From positions 18,252,651 to 18,316,650 of the forward strand of contig OX387603.1 in NCBI GenBank assembly GCA_947568835.1: DNA of 64,000 nucleotides. Direction: 5' to 3'. This DNA is from Protonemura montana. Taxonomy: Eukaryota; Arthropoda; Insecta; Plecoptera; Nemouridae. Shown here piece after piece: positions 24,261-37,800 of this stretch. Under the pieces are notes generated by a model. That model was given only the letters and a program-made list of their open reading frames with translations, had not been told where the DNA came from and searched no databases. The translations under genes were made by a program, and so were the position numbers. The first letter of the stretch is position 1. Every line of letters begins with the position of its first letter.

Positions 24261-27200
24261 GCGTACACACAGTGAGATGGATGGACGCAGGTCACTTCCT
24301 TAAAGTAATTGTAGCTTTTCTATAACAGGTCCATTTTTACATTCCTTTGCCCGATTCAAAAAAACATCCATGTGATTTGAAAGGAATAAAAAAGTCCCCT
24401 TCATTTTGCTCTCATGTGAAGATCATGTAATTTTTATTCGCACGTTAATAACCGAATTAAATAATTTGTTCCAGCACCCATGAAGTTTAATTATGGGGGT
24501 AGGAAGTTTTAAGTGCGATTTAATTCCATTTCAGGGGTGGAAGACGGGAGGACGCCAGGAAGGCGGGAGAAGGCTGGCGCAGACATAATATGGTAATGAT
24601 GATTTAATTGATAATTGTCATATAATTGAGACGTGCGCAAACCGTGGTATGGCCGAGCTTAATTTGCTGTTAGCCCTTGAGCTAAGAGATGATCTTGGTG
24701 CAGTAGACAAACACAATCCTTGTAAGTGAAAGCTTACCATATCCAAGAAGGTAAATTTAAAAACTCAACTGGTGCAGCTTGTAAATTAAAATTGTCTACT
24801 AAATAATTTCTAATTAACAATAGACAATTGTCAAGGCTCTCAAAATAAAATTAAACAACGACAAGTACACTAGTTGCCGTTGAAGTTAAAAGAGTTCAAA
24901 CAAAATTGTTTAAAATGTGTCAAATGAACAAACAACGTGTCTGCTACAGGGAATATTGAGGTGCAATCCAACTCTCGACTTTGAATCGACGAAGTCGTGT
25001 ATTAGGTACGGCGTTCTAAAGTCACTAAATCTAATCGTTATTTTTATTTTTTTTACATTGCCACAGCAAAAACAAAACGAAACTGTGTGAAATAATTTCG
25101 AGTACGGCAGAGTGCAACAAGTTTATATTATACACGCTCTTGGAAAGAAAAAAACGATGCGGTTGAAATTGCAGTTACAACTCCCAAACACGCTATAAGC
25201 AGTCTCCGAGCTCGTCGCGTCTTCGGCAAACAGGCGCTCCATGGGCGCTAATTAATGATTCAAAGCGCGTTTTAAACAAAAATGATACACCCCTCGACCG
25301 ATCCCCCAATTCGTTTTACTCGCAGACCTGGTATTTTAATTAGTTGGGGCTAGACACTTGTTTTTAGAAATTCTCACACATTTCATCAGATAGAAATCTC
25401 TACCATCAGCTTTATTTAATCAAACAAGATCAATAATTACTCAATTTTGTGATACAACTCTTATGGCGTTCTTGTAAGTGTTAGGTTAGATATTCAGGAA
25501 TTTTTTAAATTTTAACGAAGTGGTCCATTGTATTAGATATTTTTATGGAAACTTTATTAAATAAGAGTCTATGGCAAAAAACATACTGATTGAAGGAATT
25601 ACAACGGTTGGATGAATCTGGCTGGACCAGATATTTGTCTCGCCAATTTGAGAATAGCAATTAATTAAATGCCTTACTGTCTTTTTTTATTATTAGCGTG
25701 ATAGGTGTTCCATGAAATTAACCTGCGGGAGTTTTACATAAGAAAGAATAACGTAGCTAATGTTTGAATTTAGTGCATTGGCTTGAAAACAAGCAATTTT
25801 CCAGGTGCTCATCATTATTTTTGTCGAAATATTTGGCCTTCGAGAGAAGAACACAAATTAAAATTTCGTTCGGCATTACTTTAACGATAAGAGGCAAAAA
25901 TATTTCAAAGAAGATGTTGATGAAGGGTCAATAAATCATAATTTCACGAAGATATTATGTTTCCATCGTAATTAAAATTGCTAGCCATACGCAAGAAAAT
26001 TTGCGTGAAGAAATATAAACTAGATTATGTGGACGACAAAAAAGCAGTTTGTACACTATTTGTCAGCCGTTCAATTCAATTAATTGAACATAAATTAATT
26101 AATAAATACGCTTAAAAATTTGTACTATTTTACTGAGAAAACAAATAAAATAAAACATGTTTTTTTTTTCTCTCTTTTGCTGACATCAACCATCGATATA
26201 CTTTGGTTCAACCTGTTCAAGTAAGCAGAATAATTGTGTCAAATGCGGTACGTAAACTGCGTGGGAACGTGTGGCGTGATTGAAATATTGAATAAAATAT
26301 CTTGTAAGCAATAATTCATAATTACAGAGCACGGTGTAGGTAGGTACTTTGCGGTCGCAGCGAAAGACAACGGATATGTAGGAGACGAGATTGACTGGCG
26401 TGCAGTGTCGCCACTCTCCTGCTAGCTCGACGGGAGAAAGCAGAACTTGGGGCCGCCACTTGCATAGCAAATTTCATGGATAGAGCGATCAGGAAAATTG
26501 TTTCAGCGCACCTTATCGTCAATACCTACATTTTTGTAAAGCAAAAATCGACGTACATATATACATCGACGGATTCTCTAACGGAGGTCTCCAAACCCTC
26601 GAGAGGATTAAGGGTACAAATTCAACTGCACTAGATTCTCTTAATTGCTTCAGTAAAATCTACTGAAAGAATAACGTCCAGTACATTTTACCAGATTATA
26701 AACTAGACGAATGACGTCCAGTAGCTACCAGCAGTTACTTTTTTAAAACACGAAGTTTCAGACCGTCCAGTGTTGGGGATATGGAAGGGGTACCCGATAT
26801 TTCTTTGCTGGGTAAATTTACATACGTTAATTTACAGAAAGCGACATTTAATATGTCATCAAATGAATGGAAATCTCTGTGCACTGAATTCCAATAGCTG
26901 CCCAAAAATAGTCCCCGAAAACCACTTCTTCTTGGGTCTGGGTCCTTATGACGTATTCAAATCGGTGCTTTTTGCGCCCATGGTTGCTGCTGAGCCCCAA
27001 GTCCTGGCTTCAGACCAGCCGAAGCATTGGCTCGTAATCTCAGACTTATTGCATATAGTTTCTGATTAAGTAGTGTCCATTTGGTTTTCAAAATTTCGGG
27101 CAAAGCTACGCGGTCCCCCCCCCCCCCCCCCCCCCCCTCCAAGTAAATTACACATATCCTGAAACTTTATCAGTGACCCAAGCAACAGATTCTCCCAAAG

Positions 27201-30200
27201 TTCAGATTTAATTTATATTCTCCGCACTGCTTCTACCACCTGAAGCACGCAGTCACAAAGTTCCAGGCACTGTCCAATTTTCACCAAAAAGTCATTACGT
27301 GTCTTCGATTACACCATAACACCGGGTCGGTGTAATTAGGGTTTAAGTACGTTCAAGTTCAAGCATTGAGATGTACATTTTAGAAAGTCGTAGTGCATTG
27401 TTTTAGAATTCAAAAATTTTCTCACCGACTCATAAAATTAAGAAAAACATTGTAGTCCTTGCAAACGGGGACAAATAATAATTGAAGCTAGTGGAAAATC
27501 GACTAGCGTAAAAACATCGAAATTTAACTGAAGAAAATACAATGCAGTTCTTAATTAGCCAAGCACTAGCATTACTTTCATTTCCTACGTAATATAATTA
27601 CCGAACATTGATATGATTTTTATTTTTCTGATGTCAGATTTTATTGTTCGCAATTTTCGCAATTCACTGCAGGAGACGAAAAATTAGCAAACGCATTCTT
27701 TAAAAATAGCGCAAGCGCTGAAATAAGTGGATGTAATACGTTACAGTCGATGACAGGCTTTGGACCCCTAGTGGAAGATAAGATGTTGCAAATTTCATAG
27801 TCATAGCGGAAGGAGCATGTCACAGTTATAATGAAGTAGTAAAATGCAGGAGATGTTGATTAATTGTAATGTTGAAACTGAATCCTAATGGCATTTTGAC
27901 TTGGGCAGTTAGTTTGTGTTTCGAAAGATCTGACCCGAACCACTTCTTGGCGATAAGTGAGCTCACTGGCTGCAAAGCAGCGTCTTCAACGAGACTTGCA
28001 CTTAATTTGCTTGCTTTTGCAGTACAATTCTTGTAATAAGTTCAACCTAATGTTGACCACCAAAACTATGACACCTTTTTGTAACTGCGGTTATAGGTAG
28101 TTAGTATATTGACTGTGGAGATCTTTTAGCATGAGACATTTTTGGCGCCTTCCTCAGCAAAAAGTGCTGATCCTAAGTAGTTGGTACCAGAACTATCCTG
28201 TTTTCGAATACCAGAGAACTTATCTTCATAAACACACGTTTGAACTAAAAAGTATTCCTTCAATAATTTGGTTAAAGGAAAGGTTCCTCCACTACATAAC
28301 GGACACACAACTCGCCCATTTGATCTCTAGTCCGCGATAATGAATAACGAGCACTTTTTTTCGAGGTTATCCTATAAAAAATCAAGGCATCCCAAATCGT
28401 ACAGAAGGCAGAGGGCACTTGCTGCTTAGGTGCGTTTCGCTTCCTTCCAATTCGTATCCAAATGTGCAATCGCGGTCTGCATCACAAATTAGGAGGAAAC
28501 ATATTATCGCGATTGTTTCCTACGCGGCCGGCCGCTCGCAGCTTCTTAGCGAGCGACTCCTGGGCTTACTACACTCCATTTCATCTTAAGAATGTAGCCT
28601 CCCCCCTGTCCCTTGATGGTTTTCTTAAGCAAAAATAATCTTTCAAAAACTGATTGTTGAGCATTTTGCTAACCATGTGTCAAGACATTTTGGTACATGA
28701 TCCTTACTTAAGAAGAGTATCACTTCTAAGGAGTGCACAAAAATGTCAAAACTTTCTTCAGAGTACTTTCCACATCAAGTTCTAATGATAGTTAGAAAAA
28801 ACTTAAAACAGTGGATCCATTTAAAGAAAAAGCATACCAATTCACCTACACAGAGTGAAATGGATTGTAGCAGCGTTGGTCCGCTTATGAAAATGTATTC
28901 TCAACGCGGAAAAAAGTATAGCCACACAACGAAGACTATTAAAACGATTTGCAAACGGGATGTTGGAAATGTGTTCACGGAAAAGCAAGTGGCTGGAAAG
29001 CGAATGCGGCTGCAGCGTCGGCGGTGGCTGGAGGAGACACGGTTGAATTGCATCTTGGTACGCCCAGCGGAACGTAAGACTCAGAACGTAGGCAGGCCGG
29101 GAACCTGGCTGAGTCTACGATCTTCGGCAATTCACGTATTCGAATCTCAAGGATCTAGCTTGGTTGGTCTTTCTTTTAACTTGTGCAGCAAATCGCATGT
29201 ACGACCAGCGAATAGTTCCCACAGGTATGACTGCAGCGATTTAAACAGTGGCGTAGTGGTCTTATGAATCGACCGATGATCATACTTGACAAGGAGTGAT
29301 ATCATCACAGAGTCACTCTAAACCAATTGATGCTTATTGTTTCAGAATATGATCATTCATGTTCACAGAAAAGAGTATACATTAAAAACAGAAAAAAGTT
29401 TACTTCAAAACTTAACCTTGGTCCCTTTGGGTTTGCCGAGGACCCTATTGAACTGAGTCGCTATGAACCGAAAGTGCAAGAAATGAAAGTAACTAGACGA
29501 AAGCCGAGCTAAAATAAACCATAACCACGGTTTATCTTTGACGGTCATGACTGAAAACTCGCCACTGCCTGAGACACTAGCATCCTTCGGCGCATGAGAT
29601 GCACCTGTACCAAATCGCCGGACCTACCAGAGAGCGTGTTGCACCGCAGCACAGCAGCGATTACCTACTGGTGAGCGTAATTGAGTGCAATTTCAACAGG
29701 TAGCCAGTCGCCCAAATTTAGAATACTCATGTTTTATTGTGATCGCTGCTGCGGCGGTCCGATACGGGACGTTTACCCACGGGGCACTCGAATGTGTTTG
29801 CGTGAGATTGTCCATCTTCGGTTTTCGGGAGTCGTCATTCGTGGACAATGCAGAATGGTTCGACAGCATTCGTGATTCGAAACGTGCGCAAAAATGTTTG
29901 TTATATTAAAGTTTTGTCCGTTCTGAGAATAGTGAAAATAACGTCCTCCCTGTGCTCTTTGCAGTAACGACCCTCTTCAACGCTTCGTTTGTACCGAGAA
30001 GCTATTTTTAAGAAAGTCATCGAACAATAGAAGAATTATTTGAGTGTTGTTTTATCTAATTTGTTTGAGGAGTTGCCCACGTTTTAATAGGGAGTTAAGT
30101 TGAAGTCAAATCATTGTAATTGCTTTCTGGTAAAACCAATTAATATCATCAATATATCCATGGCATAATTTTCCCTAACGAGAGTGAGAATTTTAATCGT

Positions 30201-33200
30201 TGTCTAATTGGTCATAACTGGGTGCAATTATCGCAGACAGAATAACACTGCATGTCCTTGCTTGTCGTAAATCATGGCAAGAATAGAGCGACATTTTGAT
30301 TTGATCGATCAATTTCTTATGCAAATTGTTACAAAAAAGTACTTTGCTACTGCTTAAATTTTGGGTATATTAAGAACCATCGAAAATCCAATCCATTCTT
30401 GCCGCAGTCCCTCGGCTAGGATCAACAGGACCTTGAAAACAAGCTACTTATTTTTATTATAGATGCATTAAAGTAATGTTTGGTCCACCTATCAAAAAAC
30501 TAGTCTAGCAATCATTGTAATGTTAACAGCGTACATACATAACACTGCATCCAGACGCATTGCTCAAAATCAAATTTGTAATCGAAAGCACATATCTAAA
30601 TTGCAATTAATCAAAGCTGGCGATTGGTTGATGCAACTTGCAGTGCAAACAAAATCATTAAATTACCTCTTGGCTTGTGTCCGTGGTCCTGTCATATCCA
30701 GAGCTAGACGTTCTGCAAAAACAGCTTTAATCGAGTTTAGGGATCCGTTAATTAAAGCGTGGTCTCTTTTTACTCTATGCACCGTGTAAGTTTCTTGTCT
30801 GGCATCATCTGGCCCATTTGTTACGCATAATTATGGGCATTCTCACCATCAGCAAACGCTGCTTACGAGCTGGGAAGCGACACTGATGCACCCAGCTTTG
30901 TAGGGTTTGCGCTCAGCCTTAAATACGAGAAAAAAATTGCTGAATTTCAATCATACCTCCTATACACACGCGTTGCATCGCGAATCATTCTATGGAAATG
31001 CACGTACTTTGTTGGAGGACGTGCATCAACTTTAAAATATAACTTTTGATTAGTTTCTGGTTAGTTGTTTGTATTTTTGCAATGCCATGGTGTCAGTCAA
31101 AAATGATTTAATTAATGGCCCAACCCGTAGTTTGTTTTTGTACTGAATTTTCAACTCAAGCAACTGTGGGTACGAGTTTCTCATGTTTACTACCATAAAT
31201 TATGTCCAATTCACAATAAACCTTTGGCGTCATTTGACCAAAACATTACATAGATACATAGGTTTGTGGGTAAGGTAATTTCAAGATGCCATTACAACCC
31301 AGGGATTATGTTTCCATAACGTTGGAATTCAACCACCCAAAATATTTCGCAACAAATCTAAGATCATGTATTCACGACGATTCTGTTGTAATTAAAATCC
31401 TTTGATCACGGGAGTAATGTTTCACAATAAATAATTACCACCAACTCCTCCGCGATCGTCTCGACTCTGGCGAGAAAAACATGAACCGTGAAACACGTAA
31501 CTTACAAATCAGTGATCCTTGAAATCTTTTAGTCGTTTCATTGAAACGCCTAAAATTTATCCATTGATTGTTCCCAGACGCAAACCAATTCTATGTCTTG
31601 TCTTTTATTTTGTTTTATATATCTCACTCGATTGAACTTGTGACTTTTTTTGTGGGGGGAGGGGATTTGGTTACTCTCCCATAAGAGACGACCGCAGACT
31701 TGATGAAATTGCCTTTAATGTTTTAGACGTTTAGTAGCAGGGATTCGACGCCTTTAGAAATGTATCACGTGCGCTCGGAGGATGCGGTCGTGTACCAGTC
31801 GCAAGTTGAACAAAAACCCGAACCGTGGTTGGTCGTCTTGGTTTCAATGGGATGGTTTCATTATTTAGCTTATGGGAAACCAAAGCAGACCGATTACTGG
31901 TTCCCTAAACACAGTAAAATATTTGCTTCATGCCAAAAAATTGCTGCAAACTTTTAAAAATCGTACGTTCTTTGGTGGACTACCGATTGATGTGTGGTAG
32001 AGCATGGCCATGTTACTTGTCGGCGACCTAGAGAAGAGGCGGAATCCTGTGCATTCAAAGTACATGAATCCTTTGACGAACTAGGCGCATACTAGTTTTC
32101 TAGTCGGATACTAACCCAACCAAAAATAAAATACATGGATGTATCCGTATTTATTTCTCACCAAAACCCTAATGCAGAGCAGAGGAACCGAGAAATAGTT
32201 ACGACTACGATCTAATCAGGAACCGAATTCACGAAAAAAATTGCCGGTTACATAATTTATCTAGTCTAGTTGTGGTTGATTGTTTGTAAACAGAGCTCTA
32301 ATTAAATCATTGATCACGCTATTGTGGACCTCATTCACTTACATATTTTGCGCTCACGAGAAAGATTCACGACAAGATCTGCCCGCAGGTTTGGCAATCG
32401 CAAGAGTGGATTGGGTTGGTTGCAAGTTAAAGCAGAATCAACTTGCATCCCCAAAAACTGACCTCGTCGTGCACTAATTCGAGACAATGGGTATATAGTC
32501 TGGTGAAAATACGAAATAAACGCATGTGAAAGTATATAAAAAAAGAGGCATGGAACGTTTGCGAAGAAGAAAACAAAGAACCTTCACTGTGCTACACAAA
32601 ATTCAGTGTACTTTTGTATCATGCAAGCGCATACAAAGTACAATGTGCTAATTACAGTCGACATAATGGTATGCTGTACCTGCCTATTTAGTATGCTTTG
32701 TGGGTACTTACAGATTTTGCTGTTGCAGCGCAATTCCATGGCGATCCAGTAAATTAAACAACTCGGGAAGGGTTGAATGGCTAGTTTGGCACCACATTTT
32801 TCCTTGATTCGGAGATATCAACGAGAGAAACTTGATTTATAGACCGCGTGGTGTCTGCTTCGTTTAGAACGAGCGGCCATATTGGATTTCGATGGCTGAC
32901 ATCAGGTAGTGCTCGAAAATTCCGTTGGAATAAAAATAGAACCTAGATTTGAAACTAATAACGGATTCTTTTTCAGGATTTTGATAGTGCGGGATAACCA
33001 AGGATGATCTAAGTCGGGTTATGATTGGTTCATGATCAGGCAATGATCCACAGTGGGAATAAATGAGGCAGAGACATTTCATAACTTGATTGAACAGAAT
33101 ACTTTACTCGTAATACAGGAACAACAACAGCTCGTTTGCTTACTTGGAAAAATAGTCAGTTAGATGACAATTTTATTTGATAAGTGAACAATGATAATAT

Positions 33201-33513
33201 TGACATTTTGTAATAATAACTTTTTTACATAATCGTACACCGCTTCTCACTATAATTTAATAATATACATTATTTTACAAAAAAACACCCCCATTCGACA
33301 CGCGAGTAATGTTTTTTTAGTCTTTACAATGTTTATAACTCGTCGAAAAAACAGTTAAGTACATATTACAACAAGTGGCAACATTATTTGTGGGGCCCTA
33401 TGACTTACTACCAGCCGCCAAAAAACATCATGGAAAAGTGACTTAGTTTTCGTAATAATATAACAGGAACATGGTATCTTTGCTCTGAAAACAAATATTA
33501 CTATTATTACTAT
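24261..33513. other. Intergenic; no gene recognised
   Basis: About 9 kb of AT-rich DNA with a poly-C run at 27115 and three spaced CGTCCAGT words at 26675-26771. The 174-codon frame at 28743-29267 is the longest outside Delta but has no recognisable domain and is not strongly different from chance. A GC-richer patch lies at 28,960-29,110. Confidence 0.6.
27115..27137. repeat. Poly-C run, 23 bases
   Basis: An uninterrupted run of C. Such runs often mark assembly or sequencing uncertainty in length. Confidence 0.9.
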
Positions 33514-33519
33514 TTTATT
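33514..33519 (-). terminator. Candidate poly(A) signal AATAAA for Delta
   Basis: First canonical AATAAA on the minus strand after the stop at 34693. A variant ATTAAA at 33816-33821 comes earlier and AATAAA at 33172-33177 later. Confidence 0.3.
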
Positions 33520-33750
33520 TTTATATAGGCTACCTTATTTTATATTATTATCAAACGACGATGGCAATTATTTTCGATATATAGTAAACCTTATAAAACT
33601 TATTTTTTATAACCTTGCGCGCGCAAATCGCCCTTATCAAAAACCCTTCCTTCCATCAGTCAAATACCCATCCTTGCGGTTACCGAACGTACCATCATTG
33701 TTAATATTTTCTGACTTAGCTTCAATTTCAAAAAGATCACAAATCACTAG

Positions 33751-33781
33751 CGCGTGCGCGTGCAATCGACGCGCACACGCG
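33751..33781. repeat. CG-rich inverted repeat in the Delta 3' flank
   Basis: CGCGTGCGCGT and ACGCGCACACGCG flank a short loop; 11 of 13 positions pair. Alternating purine-pyrimidine sequence amid AT-rich DNA. It lies between candidate poly(A) signals, so it may be transcribed in the 3' UTR. Confidence 0.75.
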
Positions 33782-34692
33782 TACACATAGTTATTATTTT
33801 TATATTAAATTCATTTTTAATAAAGAGACTTGAACATCATTGATCTATTTGTTTGTTTAGAAAATTTTATATAACATGTAAAACATTGCAATTGTCATTG
33901 TAACAGGCAGATTTAGTGAGTAACATGCAGCAGCACTTCAGCCTGGTCATACACTTAACGAATTATCTGTAATCGAAACCTTGGGTGAGATAGCGTCAGT
34001 TTACGCAGGTTAGCAGGGGGTAAGGAGGAAGATAGGAAATAAATAGAGGCACATATTATTCTTCAACAAGGAGTTGCTCCGATAATAAATAACTGTACGT
34101 GTGCTTCTATTTAACCTTTAGTTGGAAGTTGGTTAGCCAACCAAGCAACAACAAAACCGAATGGCGGACAGGATGGGAATAATCTGCGATGTAACATTGT
34201 TTGAGATAGCACTCACAGCGTGAACCAGATGAACTCATTAGTCAAAGACGCTGCAGTGGTTCCTACCTCGACAAGCTTGTTGTAGAGGAAGGAAACAGAG
34301 CCGCGGTTCGCGAGATGGCATGGCGTCGATCTGTGCGCCTCCAATGCTGATAGGATGCTATCACCATTGGAGGCCATGTCCAGATCGATTTGATATATCC
34401 GGTCAACCAGTCATTTCCGTGACAACACCGCTCTCGGCAGTGATGTGACAGAAGCGAGTGAATTGTACAGATGTATTGGAATTCGGGTGAACTGCTGGGT
34501 ATAAAATCTCAAACACCCAAGATGGCTCGTCCGTCACAGTTATTCCAACCAAGTCAAACATTATTTCGTCGCTGTTTCGGCGGACGTTGGCCATTTGTCA
34601 GTTTGAAACAAAAAGAACACATGCACTCAAAACAATAACGATGTATATCACACTTAAATACGCGATCGAGCGAGAGATGGGGTGACAATTGA

Positions 34693-34846
34693 CTACACTT
34701 CGGTGGCTAGCAAGCCATCGCCTGTTATCACATAAACCGAGTTGTTCGTACCACAACTTGACGACGACGACCCGCAGTGGCCTGGCGTCGTGAGACACGG
34801 ACCGCTACAGTCTAAGTCTGATGGTCGCTTCAGTAATGACGAATCA
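34693..34846 (-). CDS. Dl: Delta exon 7: C-terminal tail ending in the ATEV PDZ-binding motif
   Basis: 154 nt, residues 777-827 and TAG stop. It is joined by phase to exon 6 (AG plus T gives serine). The acceptor is TTTCTCTCTTCCAG. The peptide starts SDSSLLKRPSDLDCSG and ends SVYVITGDGLLATEV. ATEV is the conserved C-terminus of Drosophila Delta and vertebrate Dll1/Dll4, and SVYVI precedes it in those proteins too. This exon does not begin with ATG, so a simple open-frame search misses it; it was found by following the donor of exon 6. In other Deltas, ATEV binds PDZ scaffolds such as MAGI and Dlg. Confidence 0.95.
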
Positions 34847-37800
34847 CTGGAAGAGAGAAACAAAGCTCGTTAGTCAATGAAAAGAGGTATGAAAGCAAGA
34901 CCTGGTGTCAAATTGGTGGAACATTTCACAGAACTGTTGGATTCCATTAAATTGTTGTCCTGCCGCACTCTGACTTAAGCGTATTTGACTTGGGACATCT
35001 CAATTAGGTTCTCAATTCCTTAGCATGAAAATATATGCAGACGCTTACCTCTTGTGGAAGTGTGTCGTCGAGTCGACGGAGAGCGTGGATATCCTCTTGT
35101 CCGCGTTGCAGGCTGTCGCCGCCATCCTCTGGTTGCCAGGGCACAGGTTGCTGCTACTGCTGTTGTCGAGGCCGTCTTTCAGCTCGTTCTTGGCGTTGCT
35201 CGTCGAGACGCTGAGGCCCAACGTGGACACCCTGTTCAACGACTGCCGGCGCACGGCCGCGTCGATGTTCAACTGTTTATGCGAGCGTTCTCGCGGCATG
35301 ATCGCGTACACGCTACCACTAATATCCATCGGCTGGTGGGCTTTCGGATAACATCCGTTAATGTCATTTTCACTGCACTCGTCAGTGTTCACGCACTTGC
35401 CACTCGGCACCCAACTGTTTTTGATTCGATGCGACTCGCCGATGCCGCCACATTTACCCATACTGTTCACAGCGTTCTGTTCATTTTGCAGCCGAGCCTC
35501 TTCGTCGGCGAGCTGCTGTTCACGTTTTCTTCGCTGCTTCATGCACATCACGACGACGGCCGCGATTAAAACGAGCACTGGCACCGCGGTGCTCAGCGTC
35601 GCGATGACTACCACGTGTTCGGTGCTGAGACCGCTCTCTTCCCGACTCGACACGTGTCGGGAATGGTTGCCGGCATCCCAGTTGACGTCCACAACGAGTC
35701 CACAACTGAGCCCGTGCCACCCCGCCGTACACTTGCACACGTAACTGTTCCCGTGGTTGACACACTCGCCACCGTTGAGGCACGGCGACGACGCGCACAC
35801 ATCTTTGTCGGCACTGCAATCCTTGCCGGTGAAGCCGGGCATGCAGCTGCACCGATAGTCATTCACCATGTCCGTGCAGGAGCCACCATTGGCGCACGGC
35901 TTCGTCTGGCAAAAGTCGACCTTGAGGTGGCACAACGGGCCAGTGTACCCCGGCACGCACTGGCATCGGTACTCGTTGACGAGATCGATGCACGAGCCCC
36001 CGTTCAGACAAGGGTTGCCGTTGCAGTCGTCGTTGTTCACCTCGCAACGCGACCCGCTGAACCCCCGCGGACAGGAGCACCGAAACGTGTTGCCCTTCGC
36101 CGAACACGAGCCGCCGTTTTGGCACGGATTCGGTGCACAGTGGTCGACTTGGTTCTCGCAGTCGACGCCGGTGAACCCAGCGACGCACTGGCACTTGTAC
36201 CCGTGCACGAGGTCTTGACACGTGGCGCCGTTGCGGCAGAGCTGCTGGTTGCAGGTCTGCGTACGCGTCTCGCAGTGCGATCCGTGGAACGCTTTCGGGC
36301 ACTGGCATCGGTAACCGCTTGTGCCGTTGTTCTTGCACGTGCCCCCGTTCAGGCAGGGGTGGTTGGCGCAATCGTCCAGCTCCGTCTCGCAGTCGGTGCC
36401 CGAAAAGCCGACGGGACAGCTGCAAGTGTACGAGCCCTGGCCCGTGTTGAAGCAAGTGCCGCCGTTGCGGCATGGCTTGTGGTTTGTGCAGTAGTTGAGA
36501 TCTTGGTTGCAGAAAAGACCGCCCCAGCCCTCCGTGCAGAGGCAATCCCACTTGGTTTGGCAGGTGCCGTGCAGGCAGCCGGGATGGCGTTGGCACTCGC
36601 TGCAGAACGGACCTTGCCAGCCGATGTGACATCTGCGAAGGAAAAAGCAGACGACATTGAAATCTGGGCTCAATTCGAGTCTCGCGGGACGAATTGGGAA
36701 CGTGGGTATTTGGGGCGACGGAGTGAAAGGGTCGGGAGTATTCCCAAAGCGAATTTTCTACAACGTGGTCAATAGACGGTTAAAGCGCACCACTAGACAA
36801 TAAACCTCGTTAAAATGTAATTAGTTGTTATTATTTATTGTTTATTAACAAGTTACTTGACTCGTACTATGTACGTACAAGTGCAATTCATTTCGATGAA
36901 CAGGTTTTCACGTGCAGTTTGGCCGACGGCTTCCTTTGAGCGGTTTGGAACCAACAATGCATCCTGACGATAATTAGCCCACTGCAGCGAGTGCTGGTTA
37001 GGTTAGTAAAGTTTGCTCCTTGACAGTTTGGCTAGTTCTTTGGATAGCGCCTCCAGACAAGACAACCATTGGTGCATGCGGAAAGCTAATTTAGTGGATT
37101 GGATTTTCAAAAGTATCGTTAGTGTCTCTTGCAAATTAGACGCCGTCAAGTTTGGGAATCTGTTGGAGTGTCCTCTGCAATTAAAAGCAGTCCAATAATT
37201 ACACACGTTGACCTCTGTGTGATGCACTTCAGTGTGCAGTTATTTTTTGGAGGTATAGAGGTCACTATATCCGTTTGACCTCTTTCCCTCGCGTTCGCGA
37301 ACTCTCATGGTTGACAATCGTTACGATATGTATTCGACATGAAGAATTTTTATGGGAGTAATAAATGATCGAACGATGCTTTATTACTTTGATGCAGAAC
37401 TGGCGAAGAATACGGTTGTAATTTTTTCGAAAATATGTCGCGCTGAATACAGGTTTCAGGCACCAAAAGGAACGGAACTATTGATTTATTACAATTATAG
37501 ATCCGTTCCAATATAGCATTCCCATTTCAATTAGCAATTGCGCTAACTTTCAGATCTCAACCGGGGTGTGAAGACGAATGAAAGGAAGTGACATCAAACA
37601 TGAAATTACACTCGATCGCGTTTGCCAGAGCCGCTTTTAAAGCCAGTAAATTTGTCAATTAAGTCGCGCAATTACATAATGGTTATATGGCTAGGATACG
37701 AAGATGACACCGAATTAGGGCAACCAAAAAAATGCGAATACAGGTTTTGCTCTGAAGACGACTAATAAAAAAAAGTTTAATCAATAAGGAAATGCAGTGA

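Larger units (their letters stand above)
33514..34692 (-). other. Dl: Probable 3' UTR of Delta
   Basis: AT-rich stretch directly after the stop codon. On the minus strand the first poly(A) signal variant, ATTAAA, lies at 33821-33816, and the first AATAAA at 33519-33514; another AATAAA is at 33177-33172. Either end is possible. A CG-rich inverted repeat lies at 33751-33781. No other gene seen in the stretch. Confidence 0.4.

Noticed and set aside
28743..29267. Plus-strand 174-codon frame as a gene
   Set aside because: No domain, no homologue recognised, no splice or promoter context; length is plausible by chance among so many frames.
35859..36632. Minus-strand frame of 257 codons within exon 6
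   Set aside because: An alternative frame of the EGF coding sequence; periodic only because the EGF repeats are periodic.
35615..36775. Plus-strand open frame of 386 codons opposite Delta exon 6
   Set aside because: It is antisense to a firmly identified EGF-repeat exon, has alanine/valine/arginine-rich low-information content and matches no family; it follows from the high GC of the sense codons.
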